Source of the DNA: an uncultured Pseudomonadota bacterium
Lineage (GTDB): Bacteria > Pseudomonadota > Gammaproteobacteria > Burkholderiales > SG8-39
Reading direction: 5' to 3'
NCBI GenBank assembly: GCA_903909415.1
Contig: CAIVVS010000098.1
Location: 1 to 14,505 of the forward strand
DNA length: 14,505 nucleotides
The position numbers and the translations under genes were made by a program. Position 1 is the first letter of the stretch, and each line of letters starts with the position of its first letter. Of this stretch, positions 1-6,534 are shown one piece after another. The notes under the pieces were generated by a model. The model had not been told where the DNA came from, searched no databases, and saw only the letters and a program-made list of their open reading frames with translations.

Positions 1-618
1 AACTACTACAACAAGGCCAAGATCGCGCTGCTGGAAAAGGGCATCGCCTTCGAGGAAGAACACTGCCGCGCCTCGCAGGAGCCGGCGATGCTGGCGCGCT
101 CGCCCATGGGCAAGGTGCCCTTCCTGGTGCTGGAGGATGGCAGCACGCTCACCGAGTCGCAGGCCATCATCGAGTACCTCGAGGACCTGCAGCCCGAACC
201 CCGGCTGATGCCAGCTGATCCGCTGGCGCGCGCCCGGGTGCGCGAGTTCATCGCCCACCTGGAACTGGACGTGGAACTGGTGGCGCGCCGGGCCTATCCG
301 CAGGCCTTCTTCGGCGGCACGATCTCGGACGGCACCAAGGCCGCGGTGGAGCGCGACCTGGCCAAGGGCCTGCGCAGCCTGCTGGGCCTGGCGAAGTTCT
401 CGCCCTGGATCGCGGGGGACCAGTTCACGCTGGCCGACTGCGCGGCGGCGGTGCACCTGCCACTGGTGGGCATCGCAACCAAGCTTGTCTATGGCGCCGA
501 CGTGTTCGACGCGCACCCGGCGGTGAAGGACTACATGAAGCGGTTGGCGGACCGGCCGTCGGTTCGCAAGGTTGCGGACGACCGCAAGGCCTACATCGCC
601 TCGCAGAAGAAGGCCTGA
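1..618 (+). CDS. Glutathione S-transferase family protein (5' end cut by window)
   Basis: The reading frame is open from base 1 to a TGA at 616-618, giving 205 residues; the true start lies upstream. The visible N-terminus begins NYYNKAKIALLEKG, which in soluble GSTs follows the first beta strand, so roughly ten residues are probably missing. The thioredoxin-like domain is recognisable by the cis-Pro stretch GKVPFLVLEDG and the glutathione-contacting TESQAIIEYL (about residues 38-60). An all-helical C-terminal domain follows, with the N-capping-box segment typical of GSTs (AGDQFTLADCAAAVHL). Family members conjugate or reduce electrophiles with glutathione in the cytosol; the substrate cannot be told from sequence. 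The gene is alone in its orientation here and converges on the ester cyclase-like gene. A hairpin directly follows its stop codon. The family call is firm; the subclass is not assigned. Confidence 0.93.
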   Translation, partial: NYYNKAKIALLEKGIAFEEEHCRASQEPAMLARSPMGKVPFLVLEDGSTLTESQAIIEYLEDLQPEPRLMPADPLARARVREFIAHLELDVELVARRAYPQAFFGGTISDGTKAAVERDLAKGLRSLLGLAKFSPWIAGDQFTLADCAAAVHLPLVGIATKLVYGADVFDAHPAVKDYMKRLADRPSVRKVADDRKAYIASQKKA

Positions 619-641
619 CCGGCGGCGTCACCGCCTGCCGG
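619..641. terminator. Hairpin between convergent genes, possible bidirectional terminator
   Basis: The hairpin begins on the base after the GST stop codon. CCGGC (619-623) pairs with GCCGG (637-641), then GGCG (624-627) pairs with CGCC (632-635), with one bulged T at 636 and a 4-nt loop. That gives a nine-pair GC stem between two converging genes, in a gap of only 42 bp. No T-run follows on either strand, so it may be only a 3'-end stabilising structure. Confidence 0.4.
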
Positions 642-660
642 CCAAGGGCGCCCGGCTGGC

Positions 661-1164
661 TTACTTGGCGGACAGTTGCCGGGTCGCGCCCATCCAGTCC
701 TCGATGTGCCAGGCGCGCGCGAGCTTGCCGTCGCGCACCTGGTGGATGTCTATGGACATCACGCGGAAGGATTTTCCAGCCGGGGCCACGCCCATGAACG
801 GGACGGCGGGGGTGCCACTGGCTTCGCCCCGGACGATCACCCGATCGCCGGACACAAGCACTTCCTTGATTTCCCATTTCAGGTCCGGGATCGCCCTGGA
901 GAAGCCGGCGATCGCCGGGGCGACCTTCTCGCGGGGCGAACAGGTGTCGTTGCCGCTGCAGGACATCCAGTCGGGGGTGGTCGCCTGCAGCACCAGTGTG
1001 GCGGCGTCGCGGCCGGGGGCGGCGTTCAGCGCGTCGTAGAACGGCGCGACGATGGCGCGGGCCTGCTCGGCGGTCAGGGACTGCGCCTTGGCGGGGAGCG
1101 CGGCGGTCATTGGCAGAAGGGCGGCCAGGGACAGGTTGGCCAGGGCGGTTCGGATTGGTTTCAT
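661..1164 (-). CDS. Secreted SnoaL-like / ester cyclase family protein (NTF2 fold)
   Basis: This is a 167-residue protein with a clear Sec signal peptide: KPIR basic start, hydrophobic core at residues 7-23, and a probable cleavage after AKA (about residue 27). The mature part matches the SnoaL-like/ester cyclase pattern of the NTF2-like fold: an N-terminal helix (VAPFYDALNA), a central strand region (DRVIVRGEASGT), and a C-terminal AWHIEDWMGATRQL segment that resembles the family's usual WHVEDW ending. Two cysteines (C69, C75) in SCSGNDTC could form a disulfide in the periplasm; this is inference. Members of this fold range from polyketide cyclases to proteins of unknown activity, so no reaction is assigned. 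The ATG at 1162-1164 is supported by GAGGAA (complement of 1170-1175). The gene is divergent from a LysR-type regulator and may be its target. Confidence 0.85.
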   Translation of the reverse strand: MKPIRTALANLSLAALLPMTAALPAKAQSLTAEQARAIVAPFYDALNAAPGRDAATLVLQATTPDWMSCSGNDTCSPREKVAPAIAGFSRAIPDLKWEIKEVLVSGDRVIVRGEASGTPAVPFMGVAPAGKSFRVMSIDIHQVRDGKLARAWHIEDWMGATRQLSAK

Positions 1165-1214
1165 AGTGGTTCCTCGAATCGGGATTGTGGGGGTGCATCA
1201 GCAGGCGCGAGGCC

Positions 1215-1231
1215 AATTTATGCGCTAGATT
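1215..1231. promoter_or_regulatory. LysR-type regulator box (T-N11-A)
   Basis: AAT (1215-1217), eleven bases, then ATT (1229-1231) form the T-N11-A dyad that LysR-type regulators recognise. Bases inside the box are partly symmetric too (TA at 1219-1220 mirrored by TA at 1226-1227). It lies in the 100-bp divergent gap between the ester cyclase-like gene and the LysR gene, about 34 bp before the regulator's ATG, and it is AT-rich compared with its surroundings. Such placement is typical for autoregulation together with control of the divergent gene. Binding by this particular regulator is inferred. Confidence 0.5.
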
Positions 1232-1245
1232 GATGACCAGTCCAA
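1217..1245 (-). promoter_or_regulatory. Candidate promoter of the ester cyclase-like gene
   Basis: On the minus strand a TTGGAC -35-like box (complement of 1240-1245) and a CATAAA -10-like box (complement of 1217-1222) are separated by 17 bp. A leader of about 45 nt would follow before the ATG at 1164. The match to sigma-70 is moderate: the TTG of the -35 is intact and the -10 matches 4 of 6. The -10 lies inside the LysR box. Confidence 0.4.
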
Positions 1246-1264
1246 CGAATTCCCTGCATTCATC

Positions 1265-2200
1265 ATGAGCCAGATCGATCTGCGCCGCGTCGACCTCAAC
1301 CTGCTGGTGGTGTTCGAGGTGCTCATGGCCGAGCGCAGCGTCACGCGCGCCGCCGAGCGGCTGGGGCGCACCCAGTCGGCGATCAGCCATTCGCTCGCGC
1401 GGCTGCGCGAGCAGGTAGGCGATCCGCTGCTGGTCAAGGTGGGCGGCCGCATGAGTCCCAGCCCGTTCGCCGAGCGGTTGGCCGACGAAGTCCGTCCCAT
1501 CCTGCGAAGCATCCAGCGCGTGCTGGTGCCGCCGGTGGCGTTCGACCCCGCCACCAGCACCCGCGTGTTCAGGGTCGCCCTGCCGGACCTGACGCCCTCG
1601 CTGTTCCCGCTGTTGGCCGAACGCGTCCGGCGCGAGGCACCCAGCGCGGCGATCGAATGGGTGGCGCGCGACGAGGCGATGTGGCCCGCTCTGGTGGAGG
1701 GCCAGGTCGACGTCGCGCTGGTTCCCTCGGCCAGCGCCTTGCCCGAGGGACTGGACCGCATGGAGGTGGGGAGTTTCAAGTGGGCCTGCTTCGCGCGGCG
1801 CGGCCATCCCGCGGCCAGGGCGTGGGGACGCAAGGCCTGGAGCCAGTGGCCGCACCTGGTCGTTCGCGTGGGGGTGCGGGTGGCGAATCCGGTCGAGACC
1901 GCCGAAGGTCCCGGCCCGAAGCGGCGCATCGGGGCCTGGGTGCCGAACTTCGCCGCCGTGGCGCCCCTGTTGGCGCGCACCGACCTGGTCGCCACGCTGC
2001 CCATCCTCGTGATGTACGAGACCCTTTTGCCCTACGGGCTGCGCGCGCTGCGCCTGCCGGTTCCCCTGGAACCGATGCCGCACCGCCTGGCCTGGAGCGT
2101 GCGCCACGGCAACGATCCCGCAGTTCGCTGGCTGCGCGGTCACCTGCAGGCGGTGATGGCGGAGGTACTGGCCGCCGCTGATGCGCGCTTGCCCGGCTGA
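1265..2200 (+). CDS. LysR-type transcriptional regulator, NodD/NahR-like subgroup
   Basis: This 311-residue protein is of normal length for the family. The winged helix-turn-helix lies at about residues 9-66: LRRVDLNLLVVFEVL leads into the helix-turn-helix (SVTRAAERLGRTQSAISHSL), followed by GDPLLVKVGGRMSPSPFAE. A linker helix reaches to about residue 88. The effector-binding domain begins near FDPATSTRVFRVALPD, a form common in NodD/NahR/LinR-type regulators, which often sense aromatic or other small organic ligands. The ATG at 1265 sits directly before the conserved QIDLRRVDLN; no strong Shine-Dalgarno is visible. The gene is divergent from the ester cyclase-like gene and converges with the SDR-Bug-monooxygenase unit, with only 14 bp between its stop and that of the monooxygenase. 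It could control either neighbour; the box in the divergent gap favours the ester cyclase-like gene. Confidence 0.93.
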   Translation: MSQIDLRRVDLNLLVVFEVLMAERSVTRAAERLGRTQSAISHSLARLREQVGDPLLVKVGGRMSPSPFAERLADEVRPILRSIQRVLVPPVAFDPATSTRVFRVALPDLTPSLFPLLAERVRREAPSAAIEWVARDEAMWPALVEGQVDVALVPSASALPEGLDRMEVGSFKWACFARRGHPAARAWGRKAWSQWPHLVVRVGVRVANPVETAEGPGPKRRIGAWVPNFAAVAPLLARTDLVATLPILVMYETLLPYGLRALRLPVPLEPMPHRLAWSVRHGNDPAVRWLRGHLQAVMAEVLAAADARLPG

Positions 2201-2214
2201 ACGGGCCAGGCGGC

Positions 2215-3426
2215 CTACTTTGGCAAACCGCTCCGCGGTGCGGTCACGTCGTGGCCGTAGATCCATTCCAGGCCGTAGGCGTGGCGCTTCGGATCGACCA
2301 GCCGCTGCCAGCGGTAGGCGAGGTCGCGGCGCAGCCGCGCCAGTGGGGAAACCACGTTGTTCTTGCGCAATTGCGCGCGCGCGGCCAGCTGCACGCGTGC
2401 GGTGCGCGGCATGCGCTCGGCTTCGTAGGCGCGCAGTGCGGAGGCCGGATCGGCGCCTGTCGCGGCCAGCGCCTCGGCCAGGGCATAGCCGTCCTCCAGC
2501 GCCATGCAGCCGCCCTGCGAATTCGACGGCAGCATCGGGTGCGCGGCGTCGCCCAGCAGGGTGATGCGCCCGCGTCCCCAGGCGGGCAGCGGGTCGCGGT
2601 CGAACAGGGCCCACTTGTACATGCGCGTGGTCCTGGACATGAGTTCGCGCACGATCGGATGCCAGTCCCCGTAGAGCGCGCGTACCTCGGCGGGATCGCC
2701 CTCGGTCTTCCAGGATTCCTCGCGCCAGTCCTGCTCGTACAGCGCGGCCCAGTTCACCAGTTCGCCGCCGCGCACCTTGTAGGTCACCACGGTGGAATGG
2801 GGGCCGAACCAGGAGTTGGATTCGTCGGTGATCATGCCCGCCGGCATGTCGGCGGCCGGGACCAGCCCGCGCCAGCACACCATGCCGGTGAAGCGCGGCT
2901 GCTGCGCGCCGAACAGGGACTCGCGCACCACCGAGTGGATGCCGTCGGCGCCGATGACGACGTCGGCCGCGACGGACGTGCCGTCGGCGAACTCGATCAG
3001 GGCCGTGTCGCCGGCGTCCCGCACTGCCGCGCACTTGGCGCCGAGGCGCACGCAGCCGGCCGGCAACGCCGCCACCAGGGACGCATGCAGGTCGGCGCGG
3101 TGGAAGGTGTAGTAGCCAGCGCCGTAGGTGTCGTGGTAATGGCCCTTCATCGTCGTGACCGCGATCACGCGTCCGGTCTTGCCGTCCCGGCCGACGCGCG
3201 CCACCGGCTCGAAGGCGACGCGCATCACCGCGTCCTCCACGCCCAGCGCGAGCAGCACCTTCATGGCATTGGGCGAGAGCTGCAGGCCCGCTCCCACCTC
3301 GCCCAGCGCGGCGGCCTGCTCGTACACCGTGACGTCGAGGCCACGCCGCCGCAGCGCGATGGCCGCGACCAGCCCGCCCAGGCCGGCTCCGACGATGGCG
3401 ATGCGCGGTGCCGTGGACGCGCTCAT
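2215..3426 (-). CDS. FAD-dependent aromatic monooxygenase (NicC / salicylate hydroxylase-like)
   Basis: This 403-residue single-component flavoprotein hydroxylase (class A) would use FAD, NAD(P)H and O2 to hydroxylate an aromatic or heteroaromatic ring in the cytosol. Visible motifs are the FAD-binding Rossmann motif GAGLGG (residues 13-18), an acidic end to the second strand (VYEQ, 34-37), the conserved DG motif GADGIHSVVR (159-168), and the GD motif LGDAAHPMLP (291-300) followed by SQGGCMALEDG. The stretch KWALFDRDPLPAWGRGR before the GD motif and the C-terminal WIYGHDV resemble 6-hydroxynicotinate 3-monooxygenase (NicC) from memory. The ATG at 3424-3426 overlaps the TGA of the upstream Bug gene (ATGA), so translation is probably coupled. 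It is the last gene of a three-gene leftward unit. The family is certain; the substrate (nicotinate-type, salicylate-type or 3-hydroxybenzoate-type) is not. Confidence 0.92.
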   Translation of the reverse strand: MSASTAPRIAIVGAGLGGLVAAIALRRRGLDVTVYEQAAALGEVGAGLQLSPNAMKVLLALGVEDAVMRVAFEPVARVGRDGKTGRVIAVTTMKGHYHDTYGAGYYTFHRADLHASLVAALPAGCVRLGAKCAAVRDAGDTALIEFADGTSVAADVVIGADGIHSVVRESLFGAQQPRFTGMVCWRGLVPAADMPAGMITDESNSWFGPHSTVVTYKVRGGELVNWAALYEQDWREESWKTEGDPAEVRALYGDWHPIVRELMSRTTRMYKWALFDRDPLPAWGRGRITLLGDAAHPMLPSNSQGGCMALEDGYALAEALAATGADPASALRAYEAERMPRTARVQLAARAQLRKNNVVSPLARLRRDLAYRWQRLVDPKRHAYGLEWIYGHDVTAPRSGLPK

Positions 3427-4418
3427 TCGATGCTCACGGCGAGGTCCTTCACCAGCTTGCGGTAGCGCTCGTTGTCGGTGCGCACCAGCGTGGCGAACTC
3501 GGCCTGGGTGGTGGGATAGGGTTCCAGGCCGCCTGCCCGGTGCAGGCGTTCCTTCACGTCGGGCTGGGCGAGCATGTCGCCGACTTCCGCGCGAAGGCGC
3601 GCGCTCACCGCCTCGGGCGTGCCGGCCGGTGCGAACACCGCCGTCCAGCTGGTGGTGTCGAAGCCCGGATAGGTCTCGGCGATGGTGGGCAGGTCGGGGA
3701 AGGCCGGCGCGCGGGTGCGGCCGGCGACGGCGAGTCCGCGCAGCCTGCCCTCGGCGATCAGCTGCGCCGTGGAGGCGCCCGCGGCGAACATCACCGCCGT
3801 TTCGCCCGACACCGTGGCGAAGGCGGCCGGCGAGCCCCCCTTGAAGGGGACATGCAGGAGGTTGATGCCGGCGCGCGCCTTGAGCATCTCCATGGTCAGG
3901 TGGTGGTTGCTGCCCACCCCGCCCGACGCATAGGCCAGCGGCTGCTTCGCGTTGCGCGCCAGTTCGATGAACTCGGGCAGGTTCTTCGCCGGCAGCGCGG
4001 GATTCACCAGCAGCACGAAGCGGTTGAAGGTCAGCGTCGCGACGCCCGCCAGGTCCTTGAGCGGGTCGAAGGACATCTGGCGGTACAGGTGCGGGTTGAT
4101 GACGATGATGCTGTCCATGCCCAGCAGCAGCGTGTAGCCGTCGGCCGGGGCGCGCGCGACGAACTCGGCCGCGATGTTGCCGTTCGATCCGGCGCGGTTC
4201 TCCACCACCACCGGCCGGCCCAGGCGCGGCAGCAGCTTCTCGGCCACGAGCCGGGCGACCAGGTCCGGGGTGCCGCCCGGCGGGATGGGCACGACCAGTC
4301 GGATCGGGCGGGCCGGCCAGGCCTGGGCGAACGCGGGATGGGCAAAGCCCGCCAGCGCGGCGAACAGGCAGGCTGCGAGCCACAGGCGCGGCACGCCAAG
4401 ACGCCGGGTCGACTTCAT
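3423..4418 (-). CDS. Bug/TctC-family periplasmic solute-binding protein
   Basis: This 331-residue protein is of usual length for the Bug (Bordetella uptake gene) family of tripartite tricarboxylate-type receptors. It has a signal peptide with a basic start (MKSTRR), a hydrophobic core, and likely cleavage after AFA at residue 31. The mature protein starts with the family hallmark WPARPIRLVVPIPPGGTPD, followed by VVVENRAGSNGNIAA and ADGYTLL. Such proteins bind small carboxylates or aromatic acids in the periplasm. No TctA/TctB membrane subunits are present in the window, which is common for orphan Bug receptors. The frame extends upstream, but the ATG at 4418 is chosen because the signal peptide starts there and a good Shine-Dalgarno precedes it. 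Its stop overlaps the monooxygenase start by 4 bp, suggesting that the ligand is the monooxygenase substrate or a relative. Confidence 0.93.
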   Translation of the reverse strand: MKSTRRLGVPRLWLAACLFAALAGFAHPAFAQAWPARPIRLVVPIPPGGTPDLVARLVAEKLLPRLGRPVVVENRAGSNGNIAAEFVARAPADGYTLLLGMDSIIVINPHLYRQMSFDPLKDLAGVATLTFNRFVLLVNPALPAKNLPEFIELARNAKQPLAYASGGVGSNHHLTMEMLKARAGINLLHVPFKGGSPAAFATVSGETAVMFAAGASTAQLIAEGRLRGLAVAGRTRAPAFPDLPTIAETYPGFDTTSWTAVFAPAGTPEAVSARLRAEVGDMLAQPDVKERLHRAGGLEPYPTTQAEFATLVRTDNERYRKLVKDLAVSIE

Positions 4419-4427
4419 GGTGATCGT

Positions 4428-4434
4428 CCTCCTC
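4428..4434 (-). promoter_or_regulatory. Ribosome binding site deciding the Bug protein start
   Basis: GAGGAGG (complement of 4428-4434) lies 9 nt before the ATG at 4418. It is the clearest Shine-Dalgarno in the window and fixes the start at the signal peptide, although the frame stays open for another 170 codons upstream. Confidence 0.75.
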
Positions 4435-4462
4435 ACGGCGCATCCTAGCGCCGAAACCAGCT

Positions 4463-5281
4463 TCAGGCCATGGGATCGCGCGGCTCGCGGCCTTCCAGGA
4501 TGTCTTCCATGCGCTGCATGGCCGTGGCGAGGATCCTCGGGTGGGTGAGGATGTAGAAGCGGTCCTCGGCGATGCCGGCGAGCACGCGCGCAGCCACCTC
4601 GTCCGCCGACAGCCGGCCGGCCGCCACCGCGTCGCGCAGCATCCCGCGAACGCGCCGCTGGTCGGCGGTTTCGCCCTCGGGCGGCGGCGCATCGCCGATG
4701 GCGGACGGGAAATAAGCCGGGCAGACCACCGAGCAGCGCACCTTCGACCCGCGCGCGGCGAGGTCGTGGCGCAGCGTCTCGGTGAGCGCAACCACCGCGT
4801 GCTTGGTGGCGCTGTAGGCCGCCATGCCCGGCGGCGACACCAGGCCGGCCACCGATGCGGTATTGACCATGCGCCCGGCGTCCTGCGCCAGCAGCACCGG
4901 CATGAAGGCGCGCACGCCGTGGATCACGCCCCACAGGTTCACGCCCAGTGCCCGGTCCCAGTCGTGCTCGCTGGACTCCCAGGCCGCGCCCATGGGTGCG
5001 ACGCCGGCATTGTTGAACACCAGGTGCACCGCGCCGTACTCGGCCAGCGTGGCTTCCCGCAGCGCTTCCACCTCCGCCGACCGCGACACGTCGCAGCGCC
5101 GGGCCGCAATGCGCGCGCCGGGGAGGCGGCGCAACTCCGCGGCTGCCGCCTGCAGCGACGGTTCGTCGATGTCGGCGAGCATCAGCGCATCGCCGCGCGC
5201 AGCCAGCGCACGCGCCAGCGCGAGCCCCAGCCCGCTCGCTGCGCCGGTAACCATCGCGATTCGAGGGGTCTGGGCGCTCAC
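4463..5281 (-). CDS. SDR-family NAD(P)-dependent oxidoreductase
   Basis: This is a classical short-chain dehydrogenase/reductase of 272 residues, counted from GTG at 5281. Visible elements are the nucleotide-binding motif TGAASGLG (residues 12-19), an Asp at the end of beta-2 (LADID, D37) that suggests NAD(H) preference, NNAG (90-93), and the catalytic tetrad N115, S143, Y156 and K160 (YSATK). It would interconvert an alcohol and a ketone or aldehyde; the substrate is unknown. The gene is the first of the leftward unit, 44 bp ahead of the Bug gene. The start is uncertain: GTG at 5281 puts the Rossmann strand at the usual distance from the N-terminus, while another in-frame GTG at 5308 would add nine residues and overlap the divergent response regulator. 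Neither has a good Shine-Dalgarno. Confidence 0.93.
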   Translation of the reverse strand: MSAQTPRIAMVTGAASGLGLALARALAARGDALMLADIDEPSLQAAAAELRRLPGARIAARRCDVSRSAEVEALREATLAEYGAVHLVFNNAGVAPMGAAWESSEHDWDRALGVNLWGVIHGVRAFMPVLLAQDAGRMVNTASVAGLVSPPGMAAYSATKHAVVALTETLRHDLAARGSKVRCSVVCPAYFPSAIGDAPPPEGETADQRRVRGMLRDAVAAGRLSADEVAARVLAGIAEDRFYILTHPRILATAMQRMEDILEGREPRDPMA

Positions 5282-5289
5282 GGCGCGGC

Positions 5290-5295
5290 TACAAT
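5290..5295 (+). promoter_or_regulatory. -10-like box 6 nt before the response regulator ATG
   Basis: TACAAT matches the sigma-70 -10 consensus at 5 of 6 positions, and only six bases separate it from the ATG at 5302. Transcription would then start at or next to the A of the ATG, giving a leaderless message. No Shine-Dalgarno is present. No convincing -35 is seen 16-18 bp upstream. Confidence 0.45.
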
Positions 5296-5301
5296 CCGGC
5301 G

Positions 5302-5667
5302 ATGCCACGCATACTCGTCATCGAAGACGACCAGATCACGCGCGAACTGATCGAGCTCTACCTGCGCCGCGAAGGCCATGCAGTGGAGAGTTTCGAGGAC
5401 GGGCAGCGCGCGCTCGACCATGCGCTGGCCGCGCCGCCCGACCTGGTGATTTCCGACCTGAACCTGCCGGGGCTCGGCGGCTTCGCGATCCTGTCCGCGT
5501 TGCGTGCCGACGCGCGCACCAGGTCGGTCAAGGTGGTGTTGATGAGCGCGTCCTTCGAGCCGGGGCAGGCGGTGCCGCCGGGGGCCAAGCAGGCCGACGC
5601 CATCATGTCCAAGCACATCCGCTCGTCCGACCTCATGGCCACCGTGCGCCGGGCGCTGGGCGCCTGA
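5302..5667 (+). CDS. Single-domain response regulator (CheY-like receiver)
   Basis: The 121-residue protein is a receiver domain and nothing else. It shows the acidic pair D9/D10 in LVIEDDQ, the phospho-acceptor D52 in LVISDLNLPGLGG, the switch Ser S82 in LMSAS, and the conserved Lys K104 in SKHIRSSD. Phosphorylation by a histidine kinase elsewhere in the cell is expected; no kinase or output domain is encoded nearby. The protein may act by protein contact or in a phosphorelay. The ATG at 5302 begins MPRILVIEDD, the standard first strand of receivers, so the start is secure. The gene is divergent from the SDR gene, with 20 bp or less between the starts, and converges on pdeM 90 bp away. Its partner cannot be deduced from context. 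Confidence 0.93.
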   Translation: MPRILVIEDDQITRELIELYLRREGHAVESFEDGQRALDHALAAPPDLVISDLNLPGLGGFAILSALRADARTRSVKVVLMSASFEPGQAVPPGAKQADAIMSKHIRSSDLMATVRRALGA

Positions 5668-5757
5668 GCAGCGGGCCGTGCAGGTCGCGGCGCGTTGGGC
5701 ATGCATGCGGCGATTCTAGTCCCGGCACGCCGGCCCGGTCCGGACCTGGACCTTGAC

Positions 5758-6534
5758 CTAAGCCTTGATGACCCGGTCGTCCGCGACCACGAACACGCGG
5801 TCGGCTGCGCGCCGCCCGATCACATGCCCGCCGGTGAACGCGCCGAAGGCCGGGAGCACCGCGTAGCGGCGCGTGAACCAGAAGCACGGCAGGCGCACCG
5901 AGTCGCGCTTGCCGCTGACCCGCCACGCGGGATGCAGGTGGCCGCAGAGCACATAGGGCGCCGGCTCCTGCGCGGTGAGCGTCAGTTCGCCATCATTGTC
6001 GCGGTCCCGAAATCCCTCCGGGACATGGCACAGCGCGAACGGCCCCATGCGGTGCGGTTCGTCCACCACGCGCAGTCCCAGCGAGGCGGGCGGGTCGCCG
6101 GCACGGTCATCGTGGTTGCCGCGCACCAGCAGCATGTCCAGCGCGCCATGGCGGCTGCGCCATTCATGCAGCCGCGCCAGCGTGGCGTCCGCACGCCCCT
6201 TCTCGGAGTGCAGAAAATCTCCAAGAAAAACAGCCACTTGTGCGTTTTTTCGGCCAATTGCCGAGGACAGCCGGGCGAGGCCCTCGCTGGTGGTGCCACG
6301 CGGCACCGGCACGCCGTGCGCGCGGAAGCTCGCGGCCTTGCCGAAGTGCGCATCGGCGATGAGCAGCGCGCGTTGCGCCGGCCACCAGAGCACGCGCTCG
6401 GGCAGCAGCTCCAGCGCCTCGCCGCGTAGGCGCACTCTCGCATCACCGGGGTGATGCGAGGCGTAAGCAGGGCGCGCATCACCGGGATGCGCGTCACCGG
6501 CGGGATGCGCGGGCACAGTCTTGCGGGCACTCAC
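5758..6534 (-). CDS. pdeM: Ligase-associated DNA repair metallophosphoesterase/endonuclease PdeM
   Basis: This 258-residue binuclear metallophosphoesterase has the full set of metal and catalytic motifs: IADAHFGKA (D61, H63), GDFLHS (D106), RGNHDD (N140, H141), CHVP (H170) and CGHLHP (H199, H201). The [23 protein letters not shown] signature is typical of the family found next to ATP-dependent ligases and Lhr-like helicases. A Pseudomonas putida homologue (MPE) is described as a Mn-dependent endonuclease. The start codon is GTG at 6532-6534, overlapping the helicase stop as GTGA, so translation is probably coupled. The first 36 residues precede the usual start of the fold and contain HP(A)GDA three times, encoded by palindromic DNA repeats. 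A shorter native start inside this stretch cannot be excluded, as there is no Shine-Dalgarno to decide. The gene is last in its unit and converges on the response regulator. Confidence 0.9.
   Translation of the reverse strand: MSARKTVPAHPAGDAHPGDARPAYASHHPGDARVRLRGEALELLPERVLWWPAQRALLIADAHFGKAASFRAHGVPVPRGTTSEGLARLSSAIGRKNAQVAVFLGDFLHSEKGRADATLARLHEWRSRHGALDMLLVRGNHDDRAGDPPASLGLRVVDEPHRMGPFALCHVPEGFRDRDNDGELTLTAQEPAPYVLCGHLHPAWRVSGKRDSVRLPCFWFTRRYAVLPAFGAFTGGHVIGRRAADRVFVVADDRVIKA
6437..6510. repeat. Cluster of three palindromic repeats inside the pdeM 5' end
   Basis: Three related copies of a GCATCACCGG-GATGCGC-like element lie in 74 bp. Copy 1 is a perfect inverted repeat with 10-bp arms (6437-6446 and 6451-6460) around 4 nt. 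Copy 2 has 8-bp arms (6473-6480 and 6486-6493) around 5 nt. Copy 3 (6491-6510) is an imperfect version with 5-bp outer arms. In the pdeM frame each copy encodes HPGDA or HPAGDA. The transcript of this region would fold into hairpins just after the coupled start codon. Confidence 0.8.

Noticed and set aside
425..3034. Minus-strand open frame of 869 codons spanning GST to monooxygenase
   Set aside because: It crosses four well-supported genes on both strands in the wrong frame and is Arg/Gly/Pro-rich; a GC-bias artefact.
4419..4934. Upstream extension of the Bug protein frame, adding 172 residues
   Set aside because: It overlaps the SDR gene in another frame, and the signal peptide plus a strong Shine-Dalgarno fix the start at 4418.
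5737..5746. Perfect 10-bp palindrome GGTCCGGACC between the response regulator and pdeM
   Set aside because: It has no loop or T-run and such GC palindromes are expected by chance here; not called as a terminator or operator.
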